Part shown: positions 47,401 through 58,147 of the stretch, piece by piece
How positions within the stretch are numbered: position 1 is the first letter of the stretch
Layout: the number at the start of each line of letters is the position of its first letter
Source of the DNA: Casuarina equisetifolia
Lineage: Eukaryota; Streptophyta; Magnoliopsida; Fagales; Casuarinaceae
DNA length: 64,000 nt
NCBI GenBank assembly: GCA_028551475.1
Contig: CM052356.1
Coordinates: 10,257,884-10,321,883 of the forward strand
Direction of reading: 5' to 3'
Notes under the pieces: model-generated
The model's database searches: none
The model's input: the letters and a program-made list of their open reading frames with translations, nothing else
Told to the model about the DNA's origin: nothing
Translations under genes and position numbers: made by a program

Positions 47401-48345
47401 GCCTCTAATTTAAATTGACAGCATTTTGTAATTTTGATTATAGAAGTTGTGCTTTATCACGAAGATCTACCACAGGTCATTATGTGAAGCTTGGTGATTA
47501 TTTAAATAAGGTCTAAACTCATCTAATAAGAGGGGTTGAGTTATGTGATGTTTTCTTGACTAATCAATTTGAAAATTTTGACTTCAATGGGTGAATTGGT
47601 AACAATTTTAGTTTACTGTGTTATCTAATATTTAAATAAAAGGATAAGTTTAAAATTGATAGCCAGAATCCAAATATTTCAAGATTTCAATGAAAATTTT
47701 TCAATTTCAATCATATTATATGCAGATAATATAATATAGAGTAGTTTGACTGATTGTTAAAAGGAATCAGATATAATCGCACACAAATCACAACAAAATC
47801 CACCTTTTTAAATGGTTTGGCTCAATCTCTATTAAGCTTATGTCTACCACTTTTTAGCCTTACAAGAAGCTAAAAGGGCCTTTCTTATTCACTCAATGGA
47901 TTTGGTTACAAGGTACAACGATTTAATCCACCCGGCCCCTTCTCAAACAAAGGGCAAAATTTAGGTCGAACAGCTTTGTTTGCCTATCAACACAAAAGTC
48001 CCTTAAAATCCCCAATTATAGGTCACCAATTTGAGTTAGGCCTTTCTCAATAGAAACCCTAAGTCTTACAAAATCAATCTCGCACAATAGAAGTATGGTA
48101 TACAAATGAATCAAGCAAGAAATCAACAATACAGAAAATAATTAGCTTAGAATAAATGATTTCAGATCGATTTGGACGTAGAACGCGATCTTGCTTCACA
48201 ACACTTGGATTGAATATTGATCGGCGGTATTGTTTGAAAGCTTCAACCCATTATTGGTTTCTGTTCATGCCTCCTCTTTCCTCCTACAGCCATTTTGGCC
48301 GAATTCTCAAATGGCCACTGCACGGACTTTTTTCCTTTACCGCTT
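47401..48345 (-). mobile_element. Degenerate LTR-retrotransposon fragment (probable)
   Basis: Unrelated to the mosaic blocks; it interrupts E. On minus it has features of a Copia-type LTR end, such as 'gagtgaataagaaaggcc' and 'cttcttgtaaggctaa'. No coding domains, primer site or target duplication were found, so the assignment is tentative. Confidence 0.35.
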
Positions 48346-48460
48346 CAACAGCTGTAGAAGCTTGTAAGCAAGTCTCTCCTGACCACAAGGTCTGGAGTTT
48401 GACACATATCTCTCCCTCCCCTTCAACCAAGCCTAAAAACGAAAAAAAAAAAAATTAGGC
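48346..48460 (+). mobile_element. SINE-like sequence with A-tail
   Basis: Has a tRNA-SINE-like head ('gtaagcaagtctctcctgac', then box B-like GGTCTGGAGTTTGAC) followed by a pyrimidine-rich body and a 13-A tail (about 48444-48456). Box A is poor. Length fits a short plant SINE. Confidence 0.45.
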
Positions 48461-49059
48461 AAAGACGACAAAATATAAAATGTCACATAATCTTCATTTC
48501 AATCCAACCATATATGTCAGGGTACCTTTCCCTTTTTGTTGCTTAGCTAGTTAGTTTACTAGTGAACTAATAAAAATTCTAAGGATAAGGTCTAAGGTTA
48601 GATACCTCACATACATGAGTTGGGTGCATATATTAAAAAAAAATCAATAAATATGAGAATTATAACAACATATAAGTCATATTATCTACATGTGGTTGTT
48701 GAAACTAAGACAAGTTACACAAAGATGGCAATTTATAAAAGATAACACATAAAAAGTTATTTTATCTGCACGTAGTTATGGAAATTAAGACAAGTTAAAT
48801 AAAGATGACAATTTATAAAAGATAATACATATAAAAAGTCATTTTTTTCTATATGTAATAGTTGAAATTAAGACACGTGTATAACTTACACATGTCCTCC
48901 TTAACCTCACATCCAACTGTCGTGAAGATCAAAGTGTTTTATTTATTCAAATCTTCAGTCTAAGAGGGAAATATAATTGACAATGTCAATATATTAGGAA
49001 CATTATAAATATGGTTTCATTTCTCGTCTTATATATGAGGATGCAGCTGTAATTTTTCT
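48461..49059 (-). repeat. E block with three minisatellite units
   Basis: Successive units begin near 48700, 48780 and 48865, each 'gttgaaa(c/t)taagaca' followed by 'gacaatttataaaagata'. It then resumes the distal E ('ttatttattcaaatcttc') broken at 47400. Confidence 0.6.
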
Positions 49060-49200
49060 TTTTTTCTTTTTTAATTAGGTAAAGTGGGAAAAGGAAGTAG
49101 TGTCTCAGACCCCGCCATTTGGCCGGGTCCCCTGCTAGCTTGGACCAAGGTAGCAAGCTGCGGACAACCGTTATGCCTTATGTTATTCGTGTAGGCCTAA
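49060..49200 (+). repeat. W block, copy 2
   Basis: Same block as 43905-44054: 'aattaggtaaagtggg' to 'gtgtaggcctaaactgg'. Confidence 0.6.
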
Positions 49201-49800
49201 ACTGGAATAAATTGAAAATTGTTCCTTGGTACAAGTTTAATGAAGAACGATTAATTTAGTTATGTTGGCTTTCTTTTCCCCTAGATCCCATGTCACAAGT
49301 TGCAATGGAGGTAAAAAGATGAAAAGAGGGGAGACATTCGTATGGTCCGAAGGCGACTCCACATGGCATGAAACAGAAAAGCGTAAATGTCAAGTTAAGA
49401 GACACCACAGGCCTTTACTATTATGTATTCAAAATTGTGTAGAATCCTTGCATAGTAAAAAGCTAATTGTAAAATCTTTACACGGGCTATGTAATTACCT
49501 AGACATTGTAAATGCAATAAGACCATTATACCACACATCAAATAGAAAGGACAAAATGGGGTGATGGCCCTCAAACGTTAGGGCTAATAGGACCAAAGGA
49601 TGCGCTGCAACATATCAATACTTCCCCCTAAGAAAATATGCAAAACAAGGCAAGTCGTATTCATGGTCTTCTTTCAACTAGTTTTGGACTTTTTCATGCG
49701 GCATTCATTCTTGGATAAAAACCCAACTACGACAGCCGTTATGCTCATTTGCTCTTCCCCTCTATTCTTACCTTTTTCGGTTTCATTTTGTCTTTGTCTC
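49201..49800 (+). repeat. V block, copy 1
   Basis: Recurs at 51345 and 54190. Recognised by 'gttccttggtacaagttt', 'ggctaataggaccaaagg', 'gcgctgcaacatatcaat' and 'ggataaaaacccaacta'. The identity of V is unknown; its last part resembles a promoter or leader but shows no gene. Confidence 0.55.
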
Positions 49801-50375
49801 CCACTTGCAGATACCGATAGAAGTGCCGTCCTATAATGTTGTATAGAGGAGAACACAGTAGAACAGAAGTTTGACTAATTTCTTGTTAACATATGCTGGC
49901 TACGTATAACATAGAAGAGCTATATAAACCCCGCCCTCAAAGAGAAAAGTGACATGCTAGGGCGGAGCCCGTATGAGGTCGTGACCTGCATTGAGCTCTG
50001 ATACATAGCTTATGCTAAATTTATGTACACTATAACTTATGATAGAGGTCTAGCAACTTGGTTCTATGAAGCTTCAATCACATGCACCATGGCGACTACA
50101 AATGCATCCAAGCTACTTCCATCAACCAAGTTGCCTGCAAAAATTCCGGATTCTCACATGACGGGGAAATCTAATGTCATGGAGGCCTCTGCTCAGATTG
50201 CCTCATCAAAAACTAGGAAAGTGGTATTCATATTCCCCCAAAGTCCATGCATTGCCTCTTCATTCTCGCCTAATTTCACTCCGTACTCGGCTTGCTTTCC
50301 TTAAGACTCCCCGACGCCTTGATCAAGAAAAAACATGGCAGAACTGTTTTGATACACGGGCGAGACTCATGACAA
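49801..50375 (-). pseudogene. G flank plus DREB2 3' fragment, copy D13
   Basis: Undeleted subfamily. G starts at 'gataccgatagaagtgccg', as in the native gene. Confidence 0.75.
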
Positions 50376-51209
50376 TATACGGTAAAGTTAGATACATATG
50401 GCAATTTATAAAAGGTGACATAAATAAATTTATGTTAACTATACTCATTTGTTGAAATTAGAACATGCATATGTAACTTACACATGTTGTCCTTAACCTT
50501 GCATCTAACTGTCATCACGCAAGTCATGTCATAATCAATTCACTTTCCAGTTTGAGAAAATTAGAGAACTTCATTAATACACAATTAAATATTTTTTTAA
50601 TTTAAGTTTTCAAAAGTTTTTTATTTCTATAAAAATCACTTATAAATTCATGACAAACTATGATTAAATGTGATTGATGTAAATTCAATGCTTTCTTTAA
50701 TTACTTAAGTATAGGCTTACTATAAATTTGTAAACCTATTACCTTCAATGATTATCAAATTCACTACCAACCCATATTTGTGTTTTTTTTGTCTTTCTTA
50801 GGGTTTTTACTAGTTATTGCCATTTTCCATTTTATCATTATTGAAACACAAGTCAGCAAATTTGATCCTAACACTAGCATACTAGAAGAACAAGAAGCGT
50901 TCTCCAATCTCATTATTATTTCTAGAGACTAAATACAAAGTGATGACAAAAATTACAAGCCAGATGGTTTAGATCTTGAGATTGCTCAAAAACTTCACTA
51001 TTCAAGTAGTCTAGATTTTCATTTTTTGGCAATGAAGCCATAGAGAAAGATAACAGCCACTCCAATTCATTATGAATGAACAAAGCATATTAAGATTGAC
51101 TATACAAGAGGGAGTTTCAATTGGCATCGTAAATAATCTAGGAACATTATAAGCATGGTTTCATTTCTTGTATTATACATGGTGATGCCGCCTTAATTCC
51201 GTTTCTTTT
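50376..51209 (-). repeat. E block, single-unit long form
   Basis: Complete E running into W. A small deletion near 50800 removes the 'ttaaaaaatctctcc' part. Confidence 0.6.
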
Positions 51210-51345
51210 CTTTTGTTGATTTTTTAATTAGGTAAAGTGGGAAAGGAAGCGGTGTAGCCATTTGGGGCGGGGTCGTATGCTCGCTTCCACCAATGCAGCA
51301 AGACGGGGACAACTGTTACTCCTTTTATTATTTTATGTAGGCCTA
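51210..51345 (+). repeat. W block, copy 3
   Basis: Copy with 'ccatttggggcggggtcg'; it continues straight into V. Confidence 0.6.
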
Positions 51346-52180
51346 AACTTGAATAACTTGTAAATTGTTCCTTGGTACAAATTTAATGAAGAACGTTTCA
51401 CTTAGTTCGTTGGCTTTCTTTTTCCGTTCCCTCTTTCGTCTCGTTCTCTCTATTTGGACCAGTTCCCATGTCACAAAGTTGCAATGAGGTAAGAAGATGA
51501 AGAGAGGAGAGAAATACATATGGTCCAAAGGCGACACCACACGGCATGAAACAAAAAAGCGGAAATGCTAAGTTAGAGACACCAAAGACCTTTACTATTA
51601 TATATTCAAAATTGTGTAAAATCCTTGTATCGTACAAAGCTAAGTGTAAAATTGTTACACAAAGCTAAGTAATTACCTAGACAATGTAAATGCAATAATA
51701 CATATGAAATCTACACTATACATGGATTATACCATACATCAAATAGAAAGGATAAAATCGGGTGATGGTCCCCAACCATTAGGGCTAATAGGACCAAAAG
51801 ATGCGCTGCAACATATCAATATGAAAATATACGGAAAAGAAAGGCCCCTACAAATGGTCTCTTCTGTATTTATGACGGTGCTTCTCCTCTTTTTTTTTTG
51901 ACCAACCAGCTCTTTCTTCGTATTAATGGTCTTCTTTCAACTAGTCTTGGGACTTTTTCATGCTGCATTCATTCCTGGATAAAAACCCAACTACTCCATC
52001 CGTTATGTTCATTTGCTCTTCCCCTCTCTTCTTACTTTTTCCGGTTTCATTTTGTCTTTTGTCTCCCGCTTCACAATTCTATCGTCTACCGTTTTCAGAT
52101 TTTCAGAACTACGATTCGCTAGTGGTTAGAAAAGTCCAAGAACGATGACATAAACTGGATAAGGGTGCTTTGAAATGCAG
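51346..52180 (+). repeat. V block, copy 2 (longest)
   Basis: Contains all V segments plus a direct link to F through 'gatgacataaactggataag'. Short frames occur but none resembles a known protein. Confidence 0.55.
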
Positions 52181-52895
52181 TTTTTTTTTATGTCATTTTT
52201 AAGTTGAAATGCAACATCTTTTTGCCCATAAGCTAACATTTTCTTAAAAAATACTTTTTTATTAAAGGATTTTAAAAGGTTATGGAAAATTATATGTTCT
52301 ACATTGCTTGAATATTGTTATAATATTCTTTTCAAAATAGAATATGTATCCATTTCCCTATAGAATAATTTTTAAGGAAAAAATCTGTCTTTTTTTTATG
52401 TTCTTTCTTTACTGACCACCCCCCCACCCCCCTTTTTTCTTTTTAATGTGAGGGTGGGTTGAGAAGAGTCTTAAAAAATTTATTTGAGAAAAGGGTGTCT
52501 CGAAGTTCACCGCTCATGTAGCTCTTCCCCCTTATACCACTGAAGTGCCGGAGCTTCAACTTTCTTTTGGGGAACTTGAAACAACCTATCCATCTATTCT
52601 ATTCTTTTGGCTGAATTGATCAAAATGCGCATATCATTAGTTTGTACCAGTTAAATAGCCGAGGGACCACTTTCAGGAAATGATATAGCACAAAACCAGA
52701 CAAGAGCTCCCACATACACATGTTTGTACGAGCAGACATGGACTTCAAACAAGGCAATCATGGTAAAAAATGACAGATCAGGCTGGTATTATACTACGGA
52801 TTCTAAGTGTTCTTGTCTACGGTGCGCCACAGACTTTCCATTTATCCTCTTCTTATATTTTCATTTCGGGCTTATAATTTGTTAAGGCATTCAAA
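52181..52895 (-). repeat. F block, copy 5
   Basis: Full F starting 'gttgaaatgcaacatcttttt'. It includes a C-rich tract at 52417-52432 where other copies have T, the SINE-like piece, and the end that abuts a DREB2 fragment. Confidence 0.6.
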
Positions 52896-53290
52896 CTCAT
52901 GCTAGGGCAGAGCCCGTATGAGGTCGAGACCTGCATTGAGCTCTTATACACTACAACTTATGATAGAGGTCTAGCAACTTGGTTCTATGAAGCTTTCATC
53001 ACATGCACCATGGCGACTACAAATGCATCCCAGCTACTTCCATCGTCCAAGTTGCCTGCAAAAATTCCGGATTCTCACATGACGGGGAAATCTAATGACA
53101 TGGAGGCCTCTGCTCAGATTGCCTCATCAAAAATTGGGAAAGTAGCATTCATATTCCCCCAAAGTCCATCTACTGCCTCTTCATTCCCGCCGAATTTCAT
53201 TTTGTACTCGGCTTGCTTTCCTTGGGGCTTCACGACACCTTGATCAAGGAAAGACATGGCAGAACCGTTTTGATACACGGGTGATGAGGC
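52896..53290 (-). pseudogene. DREB2 3' fragment, copy D14
   Basis: Undeleted subfamily, with an internal loss in the 3' flank ('gagctcttatacactacaac'). Ends at the shared breakpoint. Confidence 0.75.
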
Positions 53291-54189
53291 TCATGACAAC
53301 ATATAATAAAGTTAAATACAGATGGCACTTGATGAAAAATGACATAAATAAATTTATGTTAACTATGCATGCTTGCTAAAATTAGGACACGCATGTATAA
53401 CTTATACACGTTGTCTCTAACTTTACATCTACCTGTCATTATATAAGTTATGCCATAATCAATCTATCTTTCATTTGAGAAAATTAGAGAACGGTTAAAT
53501 TTTTTTTATTTAAGTTTTTAAAATTTTTCTATTTCTATAAAAAATTCATTGGAAATTCGTGATAAATCGTGATTAAATGTGATTGATGTAAATTAAATGC
53601 TTTCCTTAATTACCTAGGTATAAGTTTACTATAAATTTGTAAACCTATTACCTTTAATGATCATCAATTCATTACCAACCCATATTTGTATTTTTTTGTC
53701 TTTCTTAGGATTTTTACTGTGTTAAAAAATCTCTCCACCAAAACCATCATTATCGTGGAATATCATTTTCCATCTATATCCAATTATTGCCATTTTCTGT
53801 TTTATTATTATTGAAACACAAGTCAACGAATTTGACCCTAACATTGGTATACTAGAAGAACAAGAAGCATCCTCCTATCTCATTAGTATCTCTAAAGATC
53901 AAATATAAAGTGATGACAAATATTACAAGTGAGATAGTTTAGATCTTGACATTGCTCAAAAACTTTGGTATTCAAGTAGTCTATGTTTTCATTCTTGGCA
54001 ATGAAGTCAGAGAGAAGGATAACAGCCACTCCAATTCATTATGAATGAACAAAGCATATTAAGATTGACTATACAAGAGGGAGTTTTAATTGGCGTTGTA
54101 AATAATTTAGGAACATTATAATCATGGTTTCATTTCTTGTATTTTACATGGTGATGCGACTTTTTTTTTTTTTTGCTTTTTTAATTAGG
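53291..54189 (-). repeat. E block, single-unit long form
   Basis: Complete E; the following W is reduced to 'aattaggtaaagtgggaaagg'. Confidence 0.6.
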
Positions 54190-54719
54190 TAAAGTGGGAA
54201 AGGAAACAGTGTAAATGCAATAATGAAAATGCAATAATACATATGAAATCTACACTATACATGGATTATACCATACATCAAATAGAAAGGATAAAATCGG
54301 GTGATGGTCCCCAACCATTGGGGCTAATAGGACCAAGAGATGCGCTGCAACATATCAATACTTCCCATATGAAAATATACATAAAAAGGCCATATAAATG
54401 GTCTCTTCTGTATTTATGGCGATGCTTTCTCCTCTTTTTCTTTGACCAACCATCTCTTTCTTGGCATTAATGGTCTTCTTTCAACTAGTCTTGGGACTTT
54501 TTCATGCTGCATTCATTCATGGATAAAAACCCAACTACTCCATCCGTTATGTTCATTTGCTCTTCCCCTCTCTTCTTACTTTTTCCGGTTTCATTTTGTC
54601 TTTTGTCTCCCACTTCACAATTCTATCGTCTACCGTTTTCAGAACTACGATTCGCTAGTGGTTAGAAAAAAGTCCAAAAACGATGACATAAATTGGATAA
54701 GGGTGCTTTGAAATGCAGT
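54190..54719 (+). repeat. V block, copy 3
   Basis: Near-identical to the second half of V copy 2 ('catatgaaatctacacta', 'ggataaaaacccaactac'). The first half is missing. Confidence 0.55.
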
Positions 54720-55395
54720 TTTTTCATGTCAATTTTAAGTTGAAATGCAACATCTTTTTGCCCATAAGCTAACATCTTCTTAAAAAATACTCTTTTATTA
54801 AAGAATTTTAAAAAGGTATGGAAAATGATGTGTTCTACATTGCTTGAATATTGTTATAATATTCTTTTCAAAATAGAATATGTATCTATTTCCCTCTGGA
54901 CTAACTTTAAGGAAAAAATCTATTTTTTTTTTCATTTTCTTTCTTTACTGAAACCCTTTTTTGTTGTTTTTGTTTTTATTTTTGTTACTGTTTTCCCAAA
55001 CAGTGTATCGAAGTTCACCGCTCATGTAGCAATTCTACCCTATACCACTGAACCGCGGGAGCTTGAACTTTCTTTTAGGGAACTTGAAACAAAACATCGC
55101 TCTCTTCTATTCTTTTGCTTGAATTGATCATATGCGCATATCATCAGATTATGCCTGTTAAATTGCTGAGGGATCGCTTGCAGGAAATGATATAGCACGG
55201 AACCAGACAAGTGCTCTCACCTACTGATGTCTATCCGAGCAGACGTGGGCTTTAAACGAGGTAATCAAGGTCGAAAACGACAGAGCAGGCTGGTATAATA
55301 CTCCGGATTCTAATTGTTGTTGTCTACGGTGCGCCAAAGACTTTCCTTTTATCCTCTTATATTTTCATTTTATGCTTAGATTTTGTTAAGACATT
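54720..55395 (-). repeat. F block beside the intact DREB2 gene
   Basis: Lies immediately downstream of the intact DREB2 gene and is the likely source of the other F copies. The SINE-like piece is partly deleted here ('aacagtgtatcgaagttcacc'). Confidence 0.55.
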
Positions 55396-55717
55396 CAAAC
55401 TCGTAAAATAGTAAAAAATCTTTTGCAGATATCGGTGGAAGTGCCGTCTCACAATTTTGTATAAAGGAAAATACAGTACAACAGAAGTTTGACTGATTTC
55501 GTGCTAACACATACTGGCTACGTGACTGATGATAACATAGAAAAGCTTTATAAACCCCATCCTCGAGAAAGAGAAGGAGAAAAGTGACATACTAGGGCGG
55601 AGCCCGTATGAGATCAATACCTGCATTGAACTCTGATACACAGCTTATGCTAAATTTATATACACTACAACATATGTATGATAAGAGGTCTAGTAACTTG
55701 GTTCTATGAAGCTTTCA
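55396..55717 (-). other. Native DREB2 3' flank (block G and 3' UTR)
   Basis: Directly downstream of the intact DREB2 stop codon. This sequence recurs in front of most DREB2 fragments, showing that they descend from this gene's 3' end or that of a close paralogue. Confidence 0.65.
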
Positions 55718-56572
55718 TCACATGCACCACGATGACTGCAGTGCATCCCAGCTACTCCCATCGACCAAGTTGCCAGCAAAAATTCCCGGCTCTCCCATGA
55801 CGGGGAAATCTAATGACATGGCAGCCTCTGCCCAGATTGCCTCGTCAAATACCGGGAAGCTAGCATTCATATTCCCCCACAGTCCATCTGCTCCCTCTTC
55901 ATTCTCGCCAAATTTCACTTTGTACTCTGCTTGCTTTCCTTGGGGCTGCACGACGCCTTCATCAGGAAACGAGATGGAAGAACCGTTTTGACAGACTGGT
56001 GGTGTAACATCATCAGCCCTGACAAGAGGAGTGTTATTGGAAGAATATGCAGTAGCATCTGAGGCCTGTAAAACCTGAGGTTTGTTTTCCATCTGGGGAA
56101 TCTGGGTGCTGTCTGAAGTAGGCGGGAGCTGATAATTCGAGGAGGACAACTCAGGCAAATTAAGCTTTGCGTCGGAGCCATAGAGTTTGCGGGCAGCAGC
56201 ATCGTATGCCATGGCGGCTTCGTGGGATGTGTCGAAAGTCCCCAGCCAGAGGCGAGCACCCCGATTTGGTTCGCGGATTTCAGCCACCCATTTGCCCCAA
56301 GTTCTTTGGCGAACGCCTTTGTAGGTGCACATAGCATTTTCTGGGCCTCCTTTGCCTCTCATGCACCCTTTTCTGGAGCTCGCCTGTGCAGGCTTCTTCA
56401 CCTGTTTTCTCTCTCCTTGAACCATATCTGGCTTGAACATTGTCCCAGCTGGGAACTCTTCAGAACTAGAGAGAATCAATCCAGTTAAGGTTTGGAGATA
56501 AAGCATCGAGATGCGGATCCTATTTATATCGCTGGAAAGCCTGGGAAGGGCGTGGATAGAGTAATGGGACAC
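55718..56572 (-). CDS. DREB2-type AP2/ERF transcription factor
   Basis: A nuclear DNA-binding activator of stress-response genes, judged by family. The single AP2 domain (about residues 84-140: [20 protein letters not shown], then [20 protein letters not shown]) has Val14 and Glu19, the DREB-type DNA-contact residues. Upstream is the DREB2-typical [20 protein letters not shown] basic stretch GERKQVKK could be a nuclear signal. The C-terminus is acidic with aromatic residues ([18 protein letters not shown]), a likely activation region. The 284-codon frame opens at 56572, but a TATA box at 56521-56528 lies inside it. Translation may therefore start at Met23 (56506) or Met45 (56440). Single exon. 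Its 3' third is the source of the DREB2 fragments across the window. Confidence 0.92.
   Translation of the reverse strand: MSHYSIHALPRLSSDINRIRISMLYLQTLTGLILSSSEEFPAGTMFKPDMVQGERKQVKKPAQASSRKGCMRGKGGPENAMCTYKGVRQRTWGKWVAEIREPNRGARLWLGTFDTSHEAAMAYDAAARKLYGSDAKLNLPELSSSNYQLPPTSDSTQIPQMENKPQVLQASDATAYSSNNTPLVRADDVTPPVCQNGSSISFPDEGVVQPQGKQAEYKVKFGENEEGADGLWGNMNASFPVFDEAIWAEAAMSLDFPVMGEPGIFAGNLVDGSSWDALQSSWCM
56521..56528 (-). promoter_or_regulatory. TATA box-like element of DREB2 gene
   Basis: TATAAATA on the minus strand, about 80 bases upstream of Met45 and about 15 bases upstream of Met23. It argues for a start inside the longest frame. Confidence 0.45.
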
Positions 56573-56579
56573 GCCTGAA

Positions 56580-56586
56580 ACGTGGC
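56580..56586. promoter_or_regulatory. ABRE-like element
   Basis: ACGTGGC, the core of abscisic-acid response elements, about 55 bases upstream of the TATA-like box. A seven-base motif, so chance is possible. Confidence 0.35.
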
Positions 56587-56976
56587 TTTTTTGGTGACTT
56601 GGTACTGATACTTGGCATGATGAACCAGATCGCTCGTGTCGAAAGCCAACTTAACTGTTTAGTCCTCTAAAACACACTTGGCCTTGCCGTTTGTTTGTGT
56701 ACGAGCTCAGGTGGCAAACAGAGAGGAGCGTGTTTTCTAATTTCTTTTCTCTTCTTGTTTTCTTTTTTTCTTTTTTCTTTTCTCCTTTCCCCTTTCCTTT
56801 ACGTTTGATGCATGAGGGAAGAGTTTTAGGCATAGAGGTAGAAAGAAATGGGAAACTGGATAATTGTCCTCGGGCGTTTAGAGGCGGCGTTTGAAGCAAC
56901 AAACGGCTGGCGATAAGAACATGAGGGGGCTCCCAAAACCTGTCACCTATGACAGATAGCAAGGTGAATGGACGAT

Positions 56977-56982
56977 ACGTGG
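56977..56982. promoter_or_regulatory. Second ABRE-like core
   Basis: ACGTGG about 450 bases upstream of the DREB2 TATA-like box; weak on its own. Confidence 0.25.
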
Positions 56983-57043
56983 AGATTCCCAGTTACCATG
57001 AATTATGGGGACTGAGACTTTGGAAGTCACCCGCCTTGAACAC

Positions 57044-57053
57044 ATTCCAGAAA
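57044..57053. promoter_or_regulatory. Heat-shock-element-like motif
   Basis: ATTCCAGAAA fits nTTCnnGAAn. DREB2 genes are often heat-induced, but only two units are present. Confidence 0.25.
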
Positions 57054-58147
57054 GGGACCCACTCGCAAACGAGTTCTCCGACAAGGATCGCTCTTCATAA
57101 TCGGAATGAATCTTCCCACATTCGAGTAGATTCTTAAATAAGTCCACCTTACCTGGGCATACATACAATCAGCAAAACTCGGAGGGAAAGTAGAAATCAC
57201 TGCCATTGGCGGTGGATCGGCGCCCATTATCGTCTCAAACGCTTTGTGCCTTTGCCTATTCTACTTCGAGATAAACTACGGATGCGATAACTACAATTTC
57301 GCGATAATTGAAATGATAGTGCATTTTTCTTCTTATTTAAATAACAAATGTAAGATGATTATATTTTTAAAAATCCATTCATCATGCCAAAATAACAAAT
57401 GTAAGCCTCAGAGGTTCTATACCTACCCAACAGCCAATTTCAGCCTGATAGAGGTCCCCAATTCTGCAAGTTATAAGCACGCTCATCGTAGCCGGACCCA
57501 ACATGACACTCAGTGTTGGTCGCTTGAACACCATCATTGAGAAAATCTGTTATGGTTAAGGACCATAAGGGGAAGTATTTGGTTGAAATTCTAAGAACCC
57601 CATAGTCTTGTCAAGGAGGTTCGCAATTAGGGAAACCAGTACCTAATTCCACATAGATTGGCAAATACGTACCGTAGAGAAAAAGGCATTGGATCAGTAC
57701 CATTACTGGAAAAGGTGATTTTCCAATATTCTGAAGAGGCAAGCAAAGTCTGATCCCAACCCTCAAAACAAACCAACCCGAACTGGTTCGAGCACTGGCT
57801 TATTCAGCTAACTATAGATTAGTACAACGTCCGAGTTCCTTTAAGAGGTAGGATAAATGAGCTAATAGAATATAGCCTCATAACATAAACTTTTAGTTAC
57901 ATTTTGAAATCTTTTAGATTAAATGCTTTAATTTCTAAAAATGACATTGACCCAAATTCTCACCAATGAACAATTAACTATACATGCTTGTATCCTACAG
58001 CTACCCTGAACTAATTGCATGGAACAAATATGGATAGACAGCGGCGTGAAAAAATGCCTATTCACCATGTACAAGCAAACAGACGGACCAAAATTACCAA
58101 AGAGAGTGAACAGGGAGTGCAAATTTATGGAGCCTTCCAGACCACCC

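Larger units (their letters stand above)
56587..58147. other. Intergenic region, DREB2 upstream / Obg downstream
   Basis: Non-repetitive, with none of the mosaic blocks. Contains the DREB2 promoter on its left side and the Obg 3' end on its right. A T/C-rich run at 56750-56800. No convincing gene. Confidence 0.5.

Noticed and set aside
48156..48458. 100-codon open frame on plus
   Set aside because: It spans the LTR-like fragment and the SINE-like A-tail, ending in lysine codons from the A-run.
5745..53290. DREB2 fragments as a cluster of ERF genes
   Set aside because: None has an AP2 domain; only the gene at 55718-56572 does.
17401..54189. Block E as an LTR, because on minus a segment starts TGTTAGGGTC
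   Set aside because: The bases flanking that point are the same in every copy, so it is not an insertion border.
1341..55395. Mosaic units as Helitrons or Pack-MULEs
   Set aside because: I found no common TC...CTRR ends, long inverted ends with 9-bp duplications, or transposase. Gene capture by such elements stays possible but is not shown.
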